From Maledivibacter halophilus (GTDB lineage Bacteria > Bacillota > Clostridia > Peptostreptococcales > Caminicellaceae), in NCBI RefSeq assembly GCF_900167445.1, contig NZ_FUZT01000005.1:62001-126000 (forward strand): a DNA stretch of 64,000 bases, read 5' to 3'. The translations under genes were made by a program, and so were the position numbers. Below the pieces are notes generated by a model. It was not told the DNA's origin. It saw only the letters and a program-made list of their open reading frames with translations, and made no database searches. Position 1 is the stretch's first letter. Each line of letters begins with the position of its first letter. Positions 25,081 through 34,639 of the stretch are shown here, piece by piece.

Positions 25081-25971
25081 TCATACCGTTACTTTCCTCA
25101 AAATTTTGCCATAAGGATGTGATATATCCTTATTCTCAACAATAATTAGTTTCTTTTCCTCAATCATCTTCTCTATACGCAAAGCATACCACCTATCACT
25201 AACACCTAAATCGTAATCTCCCATAATCTTACCAATAAAACGAGCCATAAGAAAATCATAGTCAGGAATATTTTTTGTAATAATGTAATCATAAAAATCT
25301 TCGGGAACAGAAATCAACTTTCCGTTTACAACAGCTCTTAATGGGGCATTTTCCCTTACCAAGCCAATCCAACGGCTGCTAAACATTCGTTTTTCAGATT
25401 GAGATAATTGTCTTTCCGAAGGCAAAAATTGATAAAATTTTCCTGGCTCTATTTGTCCCCAGTCGCTATAAATAACAATTTCATTCTCAGATACTTGCTT
25501 ATACTCTGGTAATGAAACAACGCTTATTTCACAATCAATATTTTTTAATACATTGCAAATGAAGTAAAATCCGCAAGTCGAATAAGGAATGTTGCTCTTC
25601 CAAATTCGTATTGGAGTGCCGTTGATTGCAGCAGACAAGAGTTTTTCCATATCTTTACGTTGATTATAAAAAAGCTGTTCCTTTTCATTATTGTCAAAAT
25701 AAAATCGCCCCCATGCTTTTTGGAAAACATTTTGACGCTCAATGCCATCAAATTCACCGGATATATCACCAATATCCAATGCAAATCCTATATAAACTAC
25801 ATCTTGTGAATCTCCTCCAACAGCCTGACCTTCAAAGTGTTTCTTTAATTCAGCTTTGGATGGCTTTTTTCCAATATATCCGATAGCTCCACCAAGCATA
25901 CTTTTTTCATTATAGTATTTTGCTACTTTCATAGAACCTTTCGTACTATCACTAAATACAACTTCAAGCAT
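25081..25971 (-). CDS. DUF1835/DUF3658 domain protein
   Basis: The product has 296 residues. The N-terminal DUF1835 begins MLEVVFSDSTKGSMKVAKY and includes IGFALDIGDI. The C-terminal DUF3658 covers about residues 200-290 with LRAVVNGKLISVPEDFYD and DYDLGVSDRWYALRIEKMIEE. Proteins with this pair are common in Firmicutes accessory regions; function unknown. AGGAGGT precedes the ATG. The 250 bases upstream (25972-26217) show nothing recognisable. Confidence 0.85.
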   Translation of the reverse strand: MLEVVFSDSTKGSMKVAKYYNEKSMLGGAIGYIGKKPSKAELKKHFEGQAVGGDSQDVVYIGFALDIGDISGEFDGIERQNVFQKAWGRFYFDNNEKEQLFYNQRKDMEKLLSAAINGTPIRIWKSNIPYSTCGFYFICNVLKNIDCEISVVSLPEYKQVSENEIVIYSDWGQIEPGKFYQFLPSERQLSQSEKRMFSSRWIGLVRENAPLRAVVNGKLISVPEDFYDYIITKNIPDYDFLMARFIGKIMGDYDLGVSDRWYALRIEKMIEEKKLIIVENKDISHPYGKILRKVTV

Positions 25972-26217
25972 TATTTTACCTCCTATTATATAAATAATCT
26001 TTGTTACGTAATATTCTACAATTCCAAAACAACTTTATAAGATTCATATTATTTTTAACAACTTCCTTAAACAGAGCCTAAATTTATCATTTAATTAAAA
26101 TTTACTAAGCTCATTGTCTTTATCTAGTTTCTCGTTCATTATTTCCTTTTGGCTCTGTTTTATGTGATGTTTTAAGAACAGTGAGAATTAGCCTATCTAT
26201 AGCTTATGTTCATAACC

Positions 26218-26742
26218 TTAATCCAAAGTTATCCAATATCTTTGTGTAATTCGGTTTTCTTCTAGTATTTCATTTTCCAATTCCGCACCATTATTTATTA
26301 TAGTCTTTGCCGATGCAACATTATCTTTATCGCAAGTAACTAAAACTTTTTTAATATTTAATTTTACACATTCAATTAAAGCTAATGATAACATTTCAGT
26401 TGCATATCCTTGTTGTCTCTCTGATTTTCTGACACTATAACCTATATGTCCACCGAAATTAAGCAAATAATCATTTAACTTATGTCTAATATCAACCATA
26501 CCAATTAAACAACCGTCATCAATAGAAATAGCCAGATATGTAGTTGCGGGAACTAAACCGTCTCTTACAGTTTCTTCTTTTAAATTATCGCAAAAAGCAC
26601 TATACCATTCTTCAAAAGTTTCAGCATTTCTCAAACCCCCAGTACCATCCATGCTGTCTCCGCTTTCAATAAATTCTCTTTTATAATCCATAAGTTTTTC
26701 TTTATACTCTGGTTTAGGTAAAACTAATTTTAATCTGTTCAT
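26218..26742 (-). CDS. GNAT family N-acetyltransferase
   Basis: The product has 174 residues. INDGC-type strand 3 and LLNFGGHIGYSVRKSERQQG followed by YATEMLSLALIECVKLNIKKV form motif A with the acetyl-CoA loop. TCDKDNVASAKTIINNGAEL is the typical C-terminal Asn region. The N-terminal PKPEYKEKLMDYKREFIES is like that of predicted acetyltransferases acting on small molecules. AGAGGAGGAAGAGG precedes the ATG. Confidence 0.9.
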   Translation of the reverse strand: MNRLKLVLPKPEYKEKLMDYKREFIESGDSMDGTGGLRNAETFEEWYSAFCDNLKEETVRDGLVPATTYLAISIDDGCLIGMVDIRHKLNDYLLNFGGHIGYSVRKSERQQGYATEMLSLALIECVKLNIKKVLVTCDKDNVASAKTIINNGAELENEILEENRITQRYWITLD

Positions 26743-26899
26743 CCTCTTCCTCCTCTAGATAATTGATTCATTCTAAATCTACACAGAATTTTTTTGTTGT
26801 AGTTATGTAGATTAAACACCATAGGCAATAGCAATACAATTATATTTTTGTGGTTCATATTCTGAATAATCTGGATTGTCAACCCTTTTTAAGACACTT

Positions 26900-27294
26900 T
26901 TTTGTCGGACATTAATATTCTATATTCTTTAGGTGTATAGTATACAAGGCTCCTATTTAATTTTAAAATTTTACACATGGCGCTGATACTGTACTTATGT
27001 TTATTATCCTTTATGATAGCTATTTTCGTCCCATTATCAGTGCCGCCTGCTTTAAGATATCATTTTTAGTCTCTGGTTTTCTTTTCTTAGCTTTACTAAT
27101 TCATTTTCATTATCAGTTCTGTTATCTTTAGTTTTAAAGGATCCTGATGTAGTATAGTCACAAACCCACTTATGTACAGTAGATCTAGCTATATTATATT
27201 CTTTTACTATTTCAGCCAAATTTTTCCCATTATTTATCAATCCTACTATCTGCTTTTTAAATTCTTCTTTGTATCTTTTAGATCTATTAGACAT
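26900..27294 (-). pseudogene. IS3-family insertion sequence remnant
   Basis: The first frame (27294-27052) reads SKRYKEEFKKQIVGLINNGK and ARSTVHKWVCDY, then NELVKLRKENQRLKM, the OrfA HTH and leucine zipper of IS3 transposases. A short deletion replaces the usual MENDILKQAA. In another frame DNKHKYSISAMCKILKLNRS and LVYYTPKEYR follow, the start of OrfB, ending after about 50 residues at 26900. Almost all the catalytic domain is missing. Confidence 0.8.
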
Positions 27295-27392
27295 GATTAA
27301 ACCTCTAAATTAATTTTATTTATTATATCATGTCCGAGTTTTTATTGTCTAATTAAGTATAACCTATCCACTCCCTGAAAATAAGATTAAAA

Positions 27393-27434
27393 CAAAAAGA
27401 TAAATCACCTGCCCATTATGACCGGTGATTTATC
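27393..27434 (-). terminator. terminator of the catabolic operon
   Basis: GATAAATCACC and GGTGATTTATC form an 11-bp stem followed by TTTTTG on the minus strand, 30 bases after the lyase stop. Confidence 0.85.
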
Positions 27435-27462
27435 CTTAATTTGTTCTATATAATTTAAAATT

Positions 27463-28983
27463 TTAAAAACCGCCTGTAATTAATTTCAATTTGTCAATAA
27501 AATCTTGATTACAAACTACTTCATACGCTGCTTTAATATCTGGAGTCAGAGGTCTATCATGTTCTAAAAATGGTATTCTAGATCGAATAGCATCATATAA
27601 ACATTTTGATCCTACACCCATTTTATCTACTTTTCTAAGGTCTACCGCTTGAGCAGCATGCATTGCTTCAAGTCCTAATATGTAAAAAGCATCATCAATA
27701 ATCTTTTCTGTCTTTTCCACAACATATGGAGCATTTGTTGCATGATCTTCCATATCACCTGAAAGTGAATAGTAATCAGTGGATGCAGGATTCATCAAGT
27801 GTCGAATTTCTCCATCAAGAGATGTGAAAGTTTTTTGTATTGTTTGGTATGCTTGAACTTTTCCTTCATCAGGGCTAAGAAATCTAGGAAGCTTAGTAAA
27901 ATGAGGATTACAAAGCTTTATAGTTCTATGACAGGCACTACGAGCAACGTGAGCCACAGCTTGTCCCAACATTTCAAATCCCAATACCCAGTTTGCTACT
28001 TCAAAATTGCTACATGATATGATTTCTTCTTTTTCAAGTACAACACAAGGATTGTCATCTGATGAATTTAATTGTGTAGTCAATAATTCACAAACATAGT
28101 TTAATGAATCGAGTATTGTTGCATTAATAGCATGAGCTCCCCTAAAGCTGAGAGGATCTTGTACTGTTTTAGTAATACCCTTATCCTGTAAATAACTCCC
28201 TTCTAAAAGTTTTCTAATAGCATCAGCACATCTTATTTGAGATTTCATTTTTCTTGCTTCATTAGGTTCTGGACGGATTGGAGTTATGTTTCCATCTAGA
28301 CCTTCTACAGATAATGCATATACGGCATTAGCAACTTCTAAAAGATTTTTTGCTTTTTCTAATACTAAAGCACCAGTTCCTGCAGCAAGAGCATTTGAAG
28401 AAACAATAGCAAGACCATCTTTAGGCCCTAAAATGATTGGTGTAAACCCTTCTTTTTTCAAAGCTTCAATGGCAGGAATACGATTTCCATTATGAAAAAC
28501 ATCTCCTTCTCCAATCATCGCTAAGCCAATATGGGATAAATTTGTTATATCTGCAGCTCCGACACTTCCTCTAGCAGGAATAACCGGATGTATTCCATGA
28601 TTGAGAAAATCTCTATACATTTCAACAATTTTAATCTGAATTCCTGTACGAGCACTTAAAAGAGCATTAAGTCGTGCAAGCATTACAGCTCTTACTTTTT
28701 CTTCTGAAAGTATTGGATCAACTGCAAGGCAATGTGCATAAATTAGATTTCTATTATACTCCTCAAAGTAATCTTCAAATATCTGCTTGTCTTTGTTCCA
28801 GCCTACACCTGTTGTAAACCCATAAATCGGCACTCCTTTGTCAGCTAATCTAAATACTAATTCTCTAGTTTTTTCCAGTTGTTCAATTGCTTCCTCTGCT
28901 ATTTCTATTTTTATGTCACGGCTTGTTGCGATTTTATATGCTTGTTCAATTGTTAAATTATTGCTATTAAGCACAAATTTCAT
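27463..28983 (-). CDS. MIO-less histidine ammonia-lyase homologue, probable ergothionase
   Basis: The product has 506 residues, the length of HutH, and aligns over the whole fold: YGFTTGVGWNKD, LNALLSARTGIQ, QDPLSFRGAHA and SSDDNPCV. At the active site histidine and phenylalanine ammonia-lyases read GSVGASGDL, and Ala-Ser-Gly cyclises to the MIO group. Here the stretch is GSVGAADITNLSH, so Ser and Gly are replaced by Ala and Asp and MIO cannot form. Ergothionases, which eliminate trimethylamine from ergothioneine to give thiourocanate, are known members of this fold without MIO. The BCCT carrier immediately upstream transports trimethylammonium compounds and fits. Substrate assignment is inference; another betaine remains possible. 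GGGAGG precedes the ATG. Confidence 0.75.
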   Translation of the reverse strand: MKFVLNSNNLTIEQAYKIATSRDIKIEIAEEAIEQLEKTRELVFRLADKGVPIYGFTTGVGWNKDKQIFEDYFEEYNRNLIYAHCLAVDPILSEEKVRAVMLARLNALLSARTGIQIKIVEMYRDFLNHGIHPVIPARGSVGAADITNLSHIGLAMIGEGDVFHNGNRIPAIEALKKEGFTPIILGPKDGLAIVSSNALAAGTGALVLEKAKNLLEVANAVYALSVEGLDGNITPIRPEPNEARKMKSQIRCADAIRKLLEGSYLQDKGITKTVQDPLSFRGAHAINATILDSLNYVCELLTTQLNSSDDNPCVVLEKEEIISCSNFEVANWVLGFEMLGQAVAHVARSACHRTIKLCNPHFTKLPRFLSPDEGKVQAYQTIQKTFTSLDGEIRHLMNPASTDYYSLSGDMEDHATNAPYVVEKTEKIIDDAFYILGLEAMHAAQAVDLRKVDKMGVGSKCLYDAIRSRIPFLEHDRPLTPDIKAAYEVVCNQDFIDKLKLITGGF

Positions 28984-29042
28984 AATTATTTTCCTCCCAA
29001 TAATTTATATATTTTTTTGCAGTTATTATTCTGTTTCAGCTG

Positions 29043-30680
29043 CTAAATATTCGCAACATCTGAATCAGATTTTTTCTCGCTTGCTCTTTCATTAGGTAGT
29101 TCTTCGTCTGGCTCTGTTATAATACGATCCATAAACCAGCATTTGAAAAAAGATACCAGTTGAATTGCAAAAATAAACAGAACAACAAATCCGCTGGCAG
29201 CTGCCAGTGCTTTTACACCGTCAACCCCTTGCACTCCTCCGCCAAAGGCTGCCATAACAATAGCTACAACGCCAAGTGCAACTCCCCATACGATTTTAAT
29301 TAATCCAGGAGGTTCTGTACCTATTGGAACGTCCTTTACACACATGGAGCCTATATTTGTTAAAGTAGCATCTGCAGCAGTAATGAATGTTACAAGTATT
29401 ACAAGCATATTAAATGGCACAATAATTTTCCCTATTCCAAAAGGAAGGTTTCCTAGAAATGTCCAAAGTGCAGCAACTGCACCACCATCATTAATAACTT
29501 GAATCAAATCCACAGCTCCAGTTATTTGCATATGAATGGCACTTCCACCCCAAATTGAAAACCAAATCATTCCAAATACAGATGGAAGAATCCAGTTTAC
29601 AATCATATACTCTCTTATTGTCCTGCCATAAGATATCATAGCCAAGAATATACCAGTAACTGGTGCAAATCCAACCCAGAAGGCCCAGTCATAAAGTGTC
29701 CAGGACATAGTTAAGGCTTCACCTCCTATATCTATAGGGTCAAGGCCCCAGCGGAAGAAGTTTTGAAGCCATTCGGCAAGACCTGCAGTACCAATTCTCA
29801 TTATATATATTGTAGGACCAGTTATCAAAAGCAAGGCAAGCAGAAAATAATAAAACCATGCATTAAGGCTACTTAGCTTTGCAAGACCTTTTTCAAGTCC
29901 TAAGTATGAAGAAAAAGTAAACATACATATGATAAAAATTCCTATTATGATAAACAATGAAAGACTATTTTTGACATTATAAGCTTCTTTCAAACCAGTC
30001 ATAACTAGTGTTATACACATAGTAAGCCCTGTAGTTATTCCAATAGCCAGACCAAGCATAGATAACATATCAATAATTCCAGAGAACCAACCTTTAGTAA
30101 CTTTTTCACCAAAGAGAGGCTTTAATGTAGAAGTAACAGCCAATCTCTCACGTTTATTAAAATAGATGTATGCAACTAACAACCCGCAAAAAGCATAAAT
30201 TGCATAAGGTATAAAAGTCCAGTTATAAAAACTTCTTGCTATTGCAAAAATTGCTGCTTGCGAAGTATTTGCTTGAATTCCCAATGTGTCAAGTTCACCC
30301 CATACATTTCCATAATATATAAGCGGTTCATTTACCCCCCAAGTTACAATTCCAGTAGCTACACCACCGGTTAAAGTCATTGCAAACCATGTGGCAAATT
30401 TAAATTTGGGTTTCGCATTCTTCCCACCAAGACGAATATTTCCATATTTTGAAAACATCATGATGGCTGTAAAAACAAAAGATATCATTACGGTCCATTG
30501 GAATAGCCATCCAAAATTTCTAAGAGACCAAAAGAAGAAATCCATTACACTTTTTGTAAGAACATCTTTATTGACAATTCCTAAAATCGCCGCTCCACCT
30601 ATTACAATATAGCCTGGAATAAAAACTTCCCACCGGATATTGTGGCGTTTTACGTTGGCATTTCCCTTTTCACCTTTCAT
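29043..30680 (-). CDS. BCCT family betaine/carnitine/choline transporter
   Basis: The product has 545 residues with twelve predicted helices, the family size. WAFWVGFAPVTGIFLAMISY followed by GRTIREYMIVNWILPS is the BCCT signature region, and the tryptophans that cage the quaternary ammonium group lie in the same helices. It is a cytoplasmic membrane secondary transporter for trimethylammonium substrates. AGGAGG precedes the ATG. It lies 59 bases before the MIO-less lyase and in the same operon, so it is the likely importer of that enzyme's substrate. Confidence 0.92.
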   Translation of the reverse strand: MKGEKGNANVKRHNIRWEVFIPGYIVIGGAAILGIVNKDVLTKSVMDFFFWSLRNFGWLFQWTVMISFVFTAIMMFSKYGNIRLGGKNAKPKFKFATWFAMTLTGGVATGIVTWGVNEPLIYYGNVWGELDTLGIQANTSQAAIFAIARSFYNWTFIPYAIYAFCGLLVAYIYFNKRERLAVTSTLKPLFGEKVTKGWFSGIIDMLSMLGLAIGITTGLTMCITLVMTGLKEAYNVKNSLSLFIIIGIFIICMFTFSSYLGLEKGLAKLSSLNAWFYYFLLALLLITGPTIYIMRIGTAGLAEWLQNFFRWGLDPIDIGGEALTMSWTLYDWAFWVGFAPVTGIFLAMISYGRTIREYMIVNWILPSVFGMIWFSIWGGSAIHMQITGAVDLIQVINDGGAVAALWTFLGNLPFGIGKIIVPFNMLVILVTFITAADATLTNIGSMCVKDVPIGTEPPGLIKIVWGVALGVVAIVMAAFGGGVQGVDGVKALAAASGFVVLFIFAIQLVSFFKCWFMDRIITEPDEELPNERASEKKSDSDVANI

Positions 30681-30740
30681 AGATTAAACCTCCTAGATGT
30701 TAGTTTTTTTTGGAAATTAAATGATAATCATAATAATCAA

Positions 30741-31763
30741 TCATTTAACATTTAATTTCCAAAATTGTATAAAATCTTTAATTGCAATTTCAATATTATT
30801 GAAAGTTGTTTTCTTGGCTTTCAAAGAAATACCTGTTTCTCTTACAATCCCACATTTTTTGTTTATTTCAGCAATTGCATTTTGGCATATCTCATTAATA
30901 TCTACATTGCAATTTGATTCACATAAATAATTTACTATTGAGTTTTCAGTTTCTTTAAGCTCAATAGGATATGAACTTACTGCTCCAATAAATATTCTAA
31001 GATGCTGGTCATTATTTTCTTTCTCATAGGGATTAAAGAAAATTGCAATATTCATTGTGGGAAAATCAATGGATTGGCGAACACTATATTTATAAAATTT
31101 ATTATAAGAATCTGCATAGTACTTAAATTTAAAACTTTTAACCAGCATATCTGTATTTTTTACAGTTCCATTCTTGATTGAATGTTTTAAAATTAATTCT
31201 TCAACTGAAATTTCCTTTTCGACTCCCTTTTCAATTATAGTAGCAGTGGCATTAAGTGCCAATAATACTGGCGCAATATCAGAATAATAAATTGCTTTGC
31301 ATACAGAAGATTTTTTTACTTGATGGCAAATTTCACCCCCTGTCTTAAAACAAGAATCTATGCTTCTTCTCCAGTCAGCAGTTTGATTAAAATACATACA
31401 TCTTCTGTCCTGTAATATGTTGCCTCCTAACGTTGCCATATTTCTTATCTGTGGAGATGCTACACATTTCGCAGCGTAGGAAAGAAAGGGAACGCTTTCT
31501 TTAATAAAAGTATTATTAGCTATATCATTAAGTCTAGTTAAAGCACCTATTGAAACATATTTATTGTCACATAATATATAATTCAGATCACTTAGCTTTG
31601 AAATATCAATTAGATATTCTGGATTTTTTACTCCATACTTCATCAATGGAATTAGATCAGTCCCTCCAGCGAGAAATTTAACTTTCGAATATTTTTCTTT
31701 TTTTTTCAGTGCATCACTAATATTTTCTGCTCTTAAGTATTTCATTTGTGAATTTATAAGCAT
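30741..31763 (-). CDS. molybdenum hydroxylase FAD subunit with extra 4Fe-4S loop
   Basis: The product has 340 residues. The FAD-binding domain is shown by KFLAGGTDLIPLMK and ATLGGNILQ, and the C-terminal CO-dehydrogenase flavoprotein domain follows. The segment after DRRC holds four cysteines spaced C-x15-C-x7-C-x8-C with CMYFNQ, FKTGGEIC and SSVCKA. That is the insertion binding a [4Fe-4S] cluster in 4-hydroxybenzoyl-CoA reductase beta subunits; ordinary xanthine dehydrogenases lack it. It suggests low-potential electron transfer and perhaps a reductive reaction. Start 31763 is chosen for CAGGAGG upstream, overlapping the Mo subunit by 47 bases. Confidence 0.85.
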   Translation of the reverse strand: MLINSQMKYLRAENISDALKKKEKYSKVKFLAGGTDLIPLMKYGVKNPEYLIDISKLSDLNYILCDNKYVSIGALTRLNDIANNTFIKESVPFLSYAAKCVASPQIRNMATLGGNILQDRRCMYFNQTADWRRSIDSCFKTGGEICHQVKKSSVCKAIYYSDIAPVLLALNATATIIEKGVEKEISVEELILKHSIKNGTVKNTDMLVKSFKFKYYADSYNKFYKYSVRQSIDFPTMNIAIFFNPYEKENNDQHLRIFIGAVSSYPIELKETENSIVNYLCESNCNVDINEICQNAIAEINKKCGIVRETGISLKAKKTTFNNIEIAIKDFIQFWKLNVK

Positions 31764-34047
31764 ATGATCCCTCCTGGCAATATTCATCTTGAGTCATTCT
31801 TGTTCCTGAAATTGTAAATTTTTTTGATAAAGGTAGATGATCAATTTCAATCCCTGTAGCATTGCTTATTGCATTTGCAATTGCTGGAGCTACTGCTACT
31901 GTTGAAAGTTCTCCAACGCTTTTTGCACCATGAGGACCTTTAGGTTCATAACTGTTGGCTATATATACATAAGTATTTGGCATATCAACTGCAAGGGGAC
32001 CCTTGTAATGCAGCAGATCAGTTGATATAGGCTTCCTAACTACATTATCAATTTCAATTTTTTCCATAAGAGCGTACCCTATTCCCATTTGAATGCCTCC
32101 TTCTACCTGGCCTTCAACAATGACTGGATTAATAGGAGTTCCAACATCCACAGCTTGAATAAAATGCTTAACTTTTATTTCATTTGTTCGCTTATCTATT
32201 TCTACCTTTGCAAAACATACTGAAAAAGGAGGTGGTGCTGCTTCTGCAGAATAACTTGAACTTGCAATTATAACATTCCCTTTTTTACCAAAAGTAATTT
32301 CTTTAATAGCATTTTTAAAGTCACGTTCAATACGTCCATTGGGAGAATTTATGAAAAATATTCCATTGTCAAAGACTATATCTTTAGTTGCAACTTCAAA
32401 TTTATTTTTGAGTCCATTTTTAATTTTTACAATTAAGTCCTCTGCTGATCTTTTCACAGCATTACCACAAACAAACATCTGACTACTTCCGAATGTTCCC
32501 GTATCATAAGGGGTTGTTAAAGTATCTGCTGCTTGAATTCTAATGTCTTTAATTTCAATCCCCAATGTCATTGCGACCACTTGACTCAACGTGGTTTCAC
32601 TTCCCTGTCCAATATCTGCTGAACCTACCAGAAGGTTTACTGATCCATCATCGTTTGCAATAATTGCTGAAGAACTCATTCCTTCTTTTGAAGATGGTCC
32701 TGATGTATGACATCCAAAGGCTATTCCCCAAGATTCTACAATATCACTGCCATTAGTTTGAGTTTCAGAAGAATCTATCATCTTTTTAATTTTTAGTGCT
32801 CCCGATACACAGTCATCGATTTCGCAACTTAAAATTGGATCTGTCCATCCTGGAAATTTTTCTCCGGTTTTTATATGATTCAACATCCTAAATTCAATTG
32901 GATCAAAACCTAATTTTCTAGAAATTCTATCAAGCATTATCTCCCGTCCAAAAGATATTTGTGGATTCCCGTATCCCCTCACAGCTCCACTTACAGGAGA
33001 ATTGGTCAAAACACAATATCCATCAAATCTATAATTTGAAATATTATATTGAACCTTTTTACTAGCTGCAGCTACAACTGTAGGCCCATGAGTTGTATAA
33101 GGACCTGTATTGAAATAAGCTTTTACATGATAAGCATTAATCTTTCCTGTTTTCATAACTCCAAATTTTATTTTGCACTGAACTTCATGTCTTGCTACAG
33201 TTGAAATCATTTCCTCTTCTCTGGAGTTAATAATTTTAACTGGACGCCTTATAATCTTTGAAAGAAGTGCTCCAACATGCTGATTGTGAAGCTGTTGTCT
33301 CGCTCCGAATCCACCTCCCATAAGGGGTTTTACTATCCTTATGTCGCTTTCCTGCATTTCAAGCAAATAACTTAAAATTCTTCGCTCTTGAAAAGGCGTT
33401 TGAGATGTACTCCATATCGTCAATTTATTTTCATTATTGTAGTCGCATACACATCCAGTAGGCTCCATTGCTGTAACTTGAATTTGAGGAGTAAAAAAAT
33501 CTCCTTCAAATATGTAGTCGGACTCTTTAAAGCCAATATCTATATCTCCAGTATTCACCTCCATTGTTTTAACAATATTGGTGCTTGAAAGATGCGGTTG
33601 TATAATCTCAGCATTTTCTAAAATAGCATCTCTAATTTTAAAAATTGGTTTAAATATTTCATATTCAATTTCTATATTGTCCAGTGCTTTTTGACACAAT
33701 TCCTCATTAAGTGCTGCAACTGCTGCAATTCTATCCCCTACATACAAAGGGCGATTTGTTAGTATTCTTTCATCTTTTAAAAGTAGTGCTGAAGGAGGAT
33801 TTCCAGAACAATTAAACAATTTATCAGGGATATCTTCTGCTGTTATAATTGCTAAAACTCCTGGTATTTTTTGAGCTTTTTCAATATTAATGCTTTTTAC
33901 CTTTGCATTTGCATAAGGAGATCTTAGAATTTTCCCGTAAACAAGGTTGGGAAAATACAAGTCATCAGTATATTCTGGCTTTCCAGTAACCTTTCTTATG
34001 GATTCATGCCTTGGATATGAACAAACGTTAATATTATTTTTACTCAT
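31717..34047 (-). CDS. molybdenum-binding subunit, xanthine dehydrogenase family
   Basis: The product has 776 residues, the normal length. Domains in order are the a/b hammerhead (about 15-130: RKVTGKPEYTDDLYFPNLVY) and the Mo-cofactor domain with PLMGGGFGARQQ, AVRGYGNPQ and GSADIGQGSETTLSQ. GELSTVAVAPAIANAI near the C-terminus contains the Glu typically acting as base. Together with the 2Fe-2S and FAD subunits it forms a cytoplasmic hydroxylase or reductase of heterocyclic or aromatic substrates. Clustering with a BCCT carrier and ergothionase-like lyase suggests it processes a thioimidazole product, which is inference. Confidence 0.9.
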   Translation of the reverse strand: MSKNNINVCSYPRHESIRKVTGKPEYTDDLYFPNLVYGKILRSPYANAKVKSINIEKAQKIPGVLAIITAEDIPDKLFNCSGNPPSALLLKDERILTNRPLYVGDRIAAVAALNEELCQKALDNIEIEYEIFKPIFKIRDAILENAEIIQPHLSSTNIVKTMEVNTGDIDIGFKESDYIFEGDFFTPQIQVTAMEPTGCVCDYNNENKLTIWSTSQTPFQERRILSYLLEMQESDIRIVKPLMGGGFGARQQLHNQHVGALLSKIIRRPVKIINSREEEMISTVARHEVQCKIKFGVMKTGKINAYHVKAYFNTGPYTTHGPTVVAAASKKVQYNISNYRFDGYCVLTNSPVSGAVRGYGNPQISFGREIMLDRISRKLGFDPIEFRMLNHIKTGEKFPGWTDPILSCEIDDCVSGALKIKKMIDSSETQTNGSDIVESWGIAFGCHTSGPSSKEGMSSSAIIANDDGSVNLLVGSADIGQGSETTLSQVVAMTLGIEIKDIRIQAADTLTTPYDTGTFGSSQMFVCGNAVKRSAEDLIVKIKNGLKNKFEVATKDIVFDNGIFFINSPNGRIERDFKNAIKEITFGKKGNVIIASSSYSAEAAPPPFSVCFAKVEIDKRTNEIKVKHFIQAVDVGTPINPVIVEGQVEGGIQMGIGYALMEKIEIDNVVRKPISTDLLHYKGPLAVDMPNTYVYIANSYEPKGPHGAKSVGELSTVAVAPAIANAISNATGIEIDHLPLSKKFTISGTRMTQDEYCQEGSYAYKFTNEILKSRKY

Positions 34048-34049
34048 TA

Positions 34050-34547
34050 CTATTCCTCTTTCTCTTTTATGTCATTAATATTTTCTGAACAATATTTTAT
34101 TGCTTCAATAATTTTAGTGTATCCAGTACATCTACAATAGTTTCCTGATATAGCTTCTCTAATTTCTTGTTCATCCGGGTGAGAAGTTTTGTCCAATAAA
34201 CCCTTTGCAGACATTACCATCCCTGGTGTACAAAATCCACATTGAACAGCACCTTTATCAACAAAAGCTTTCTGAATAGGGTCTAATGAACCTTCTTTAG
34301 ATAACCCTTCTATCGTTAATATTTTTTTCCCATCTGCCTGGGCAGCCAGTGTAATACATGAATTTACAGGTTTACCGTCCATAAGGACCGTACAGGCACC
34401 GCAATTTCCATTATCACATCCTTGCTTTGTTCCTTTTAAATTTAACTCATTTCTTATAAGTTCCAATAGAGTTGTGCTTGGTGTAACATTTTTTACAATT
34501 TTAGTTCCGTTTACTTCTATTTCAATAGTTAAAAATTGAACATCCAC
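34050..34547 (-). CDS. 2Fe-2S subunit of the molybdenum enzyme
   Basis: The product has 165 residues. The N-terminal plant-type ferredoxin domain has GCDNGNCGACTVLMDG, and the C-terminal all-helical domain has QCGFCTPGMVMSAKGLL and NYCRCTGYTKI. These bind two [2Fe-2S] clusters in xanthine dehydrogenase-type enzymes and relay electrons to the FAD subunit. It is the first gene of the operon behind a sigma-54 promoter and ends two bases before the large subunit. Confidence 0.95.
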   Translation of the reverse strand: MDVQFLTIEIEVNGTKIVKNVTPSTTLLELIRNELNLKGTKQGCDNGNCGACTVLMDGKPVNSCITLAAQADGKKILTIEGLSKEGSLDPIQKAFVDKGAVQCGFCTPGMVMSAKGLLDKTSHPDEQEIREAISGNYCRCTGYTKIIEAIKYCSENINDIKEKEE

Positions 34548-34620
34548 TTTAAAACCTCCTCTTTCAATTTGCTATATTATTTTCATAATTGCGAAAATAA
34601 AGAATATGCATATAAAATAT

Positions 34621-34635
34621 GCATATTTTGTGCCA
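34621..34635 (-). promoter_or_regulatory. sigma-54 promoter of the catabolic operon
   Basis: TGGCACAAAATATGC on the minus strand gives GG-N10-GC, matching the -24/-12 consensus (TGGCAC-N5-TTGC) apart from one base. It lies 74 bases before the 2Fe-2S gene and directly follows the sigma-54 activator gene. Confidence 0.85.
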
Positions 34636-34639
34636 AAAC

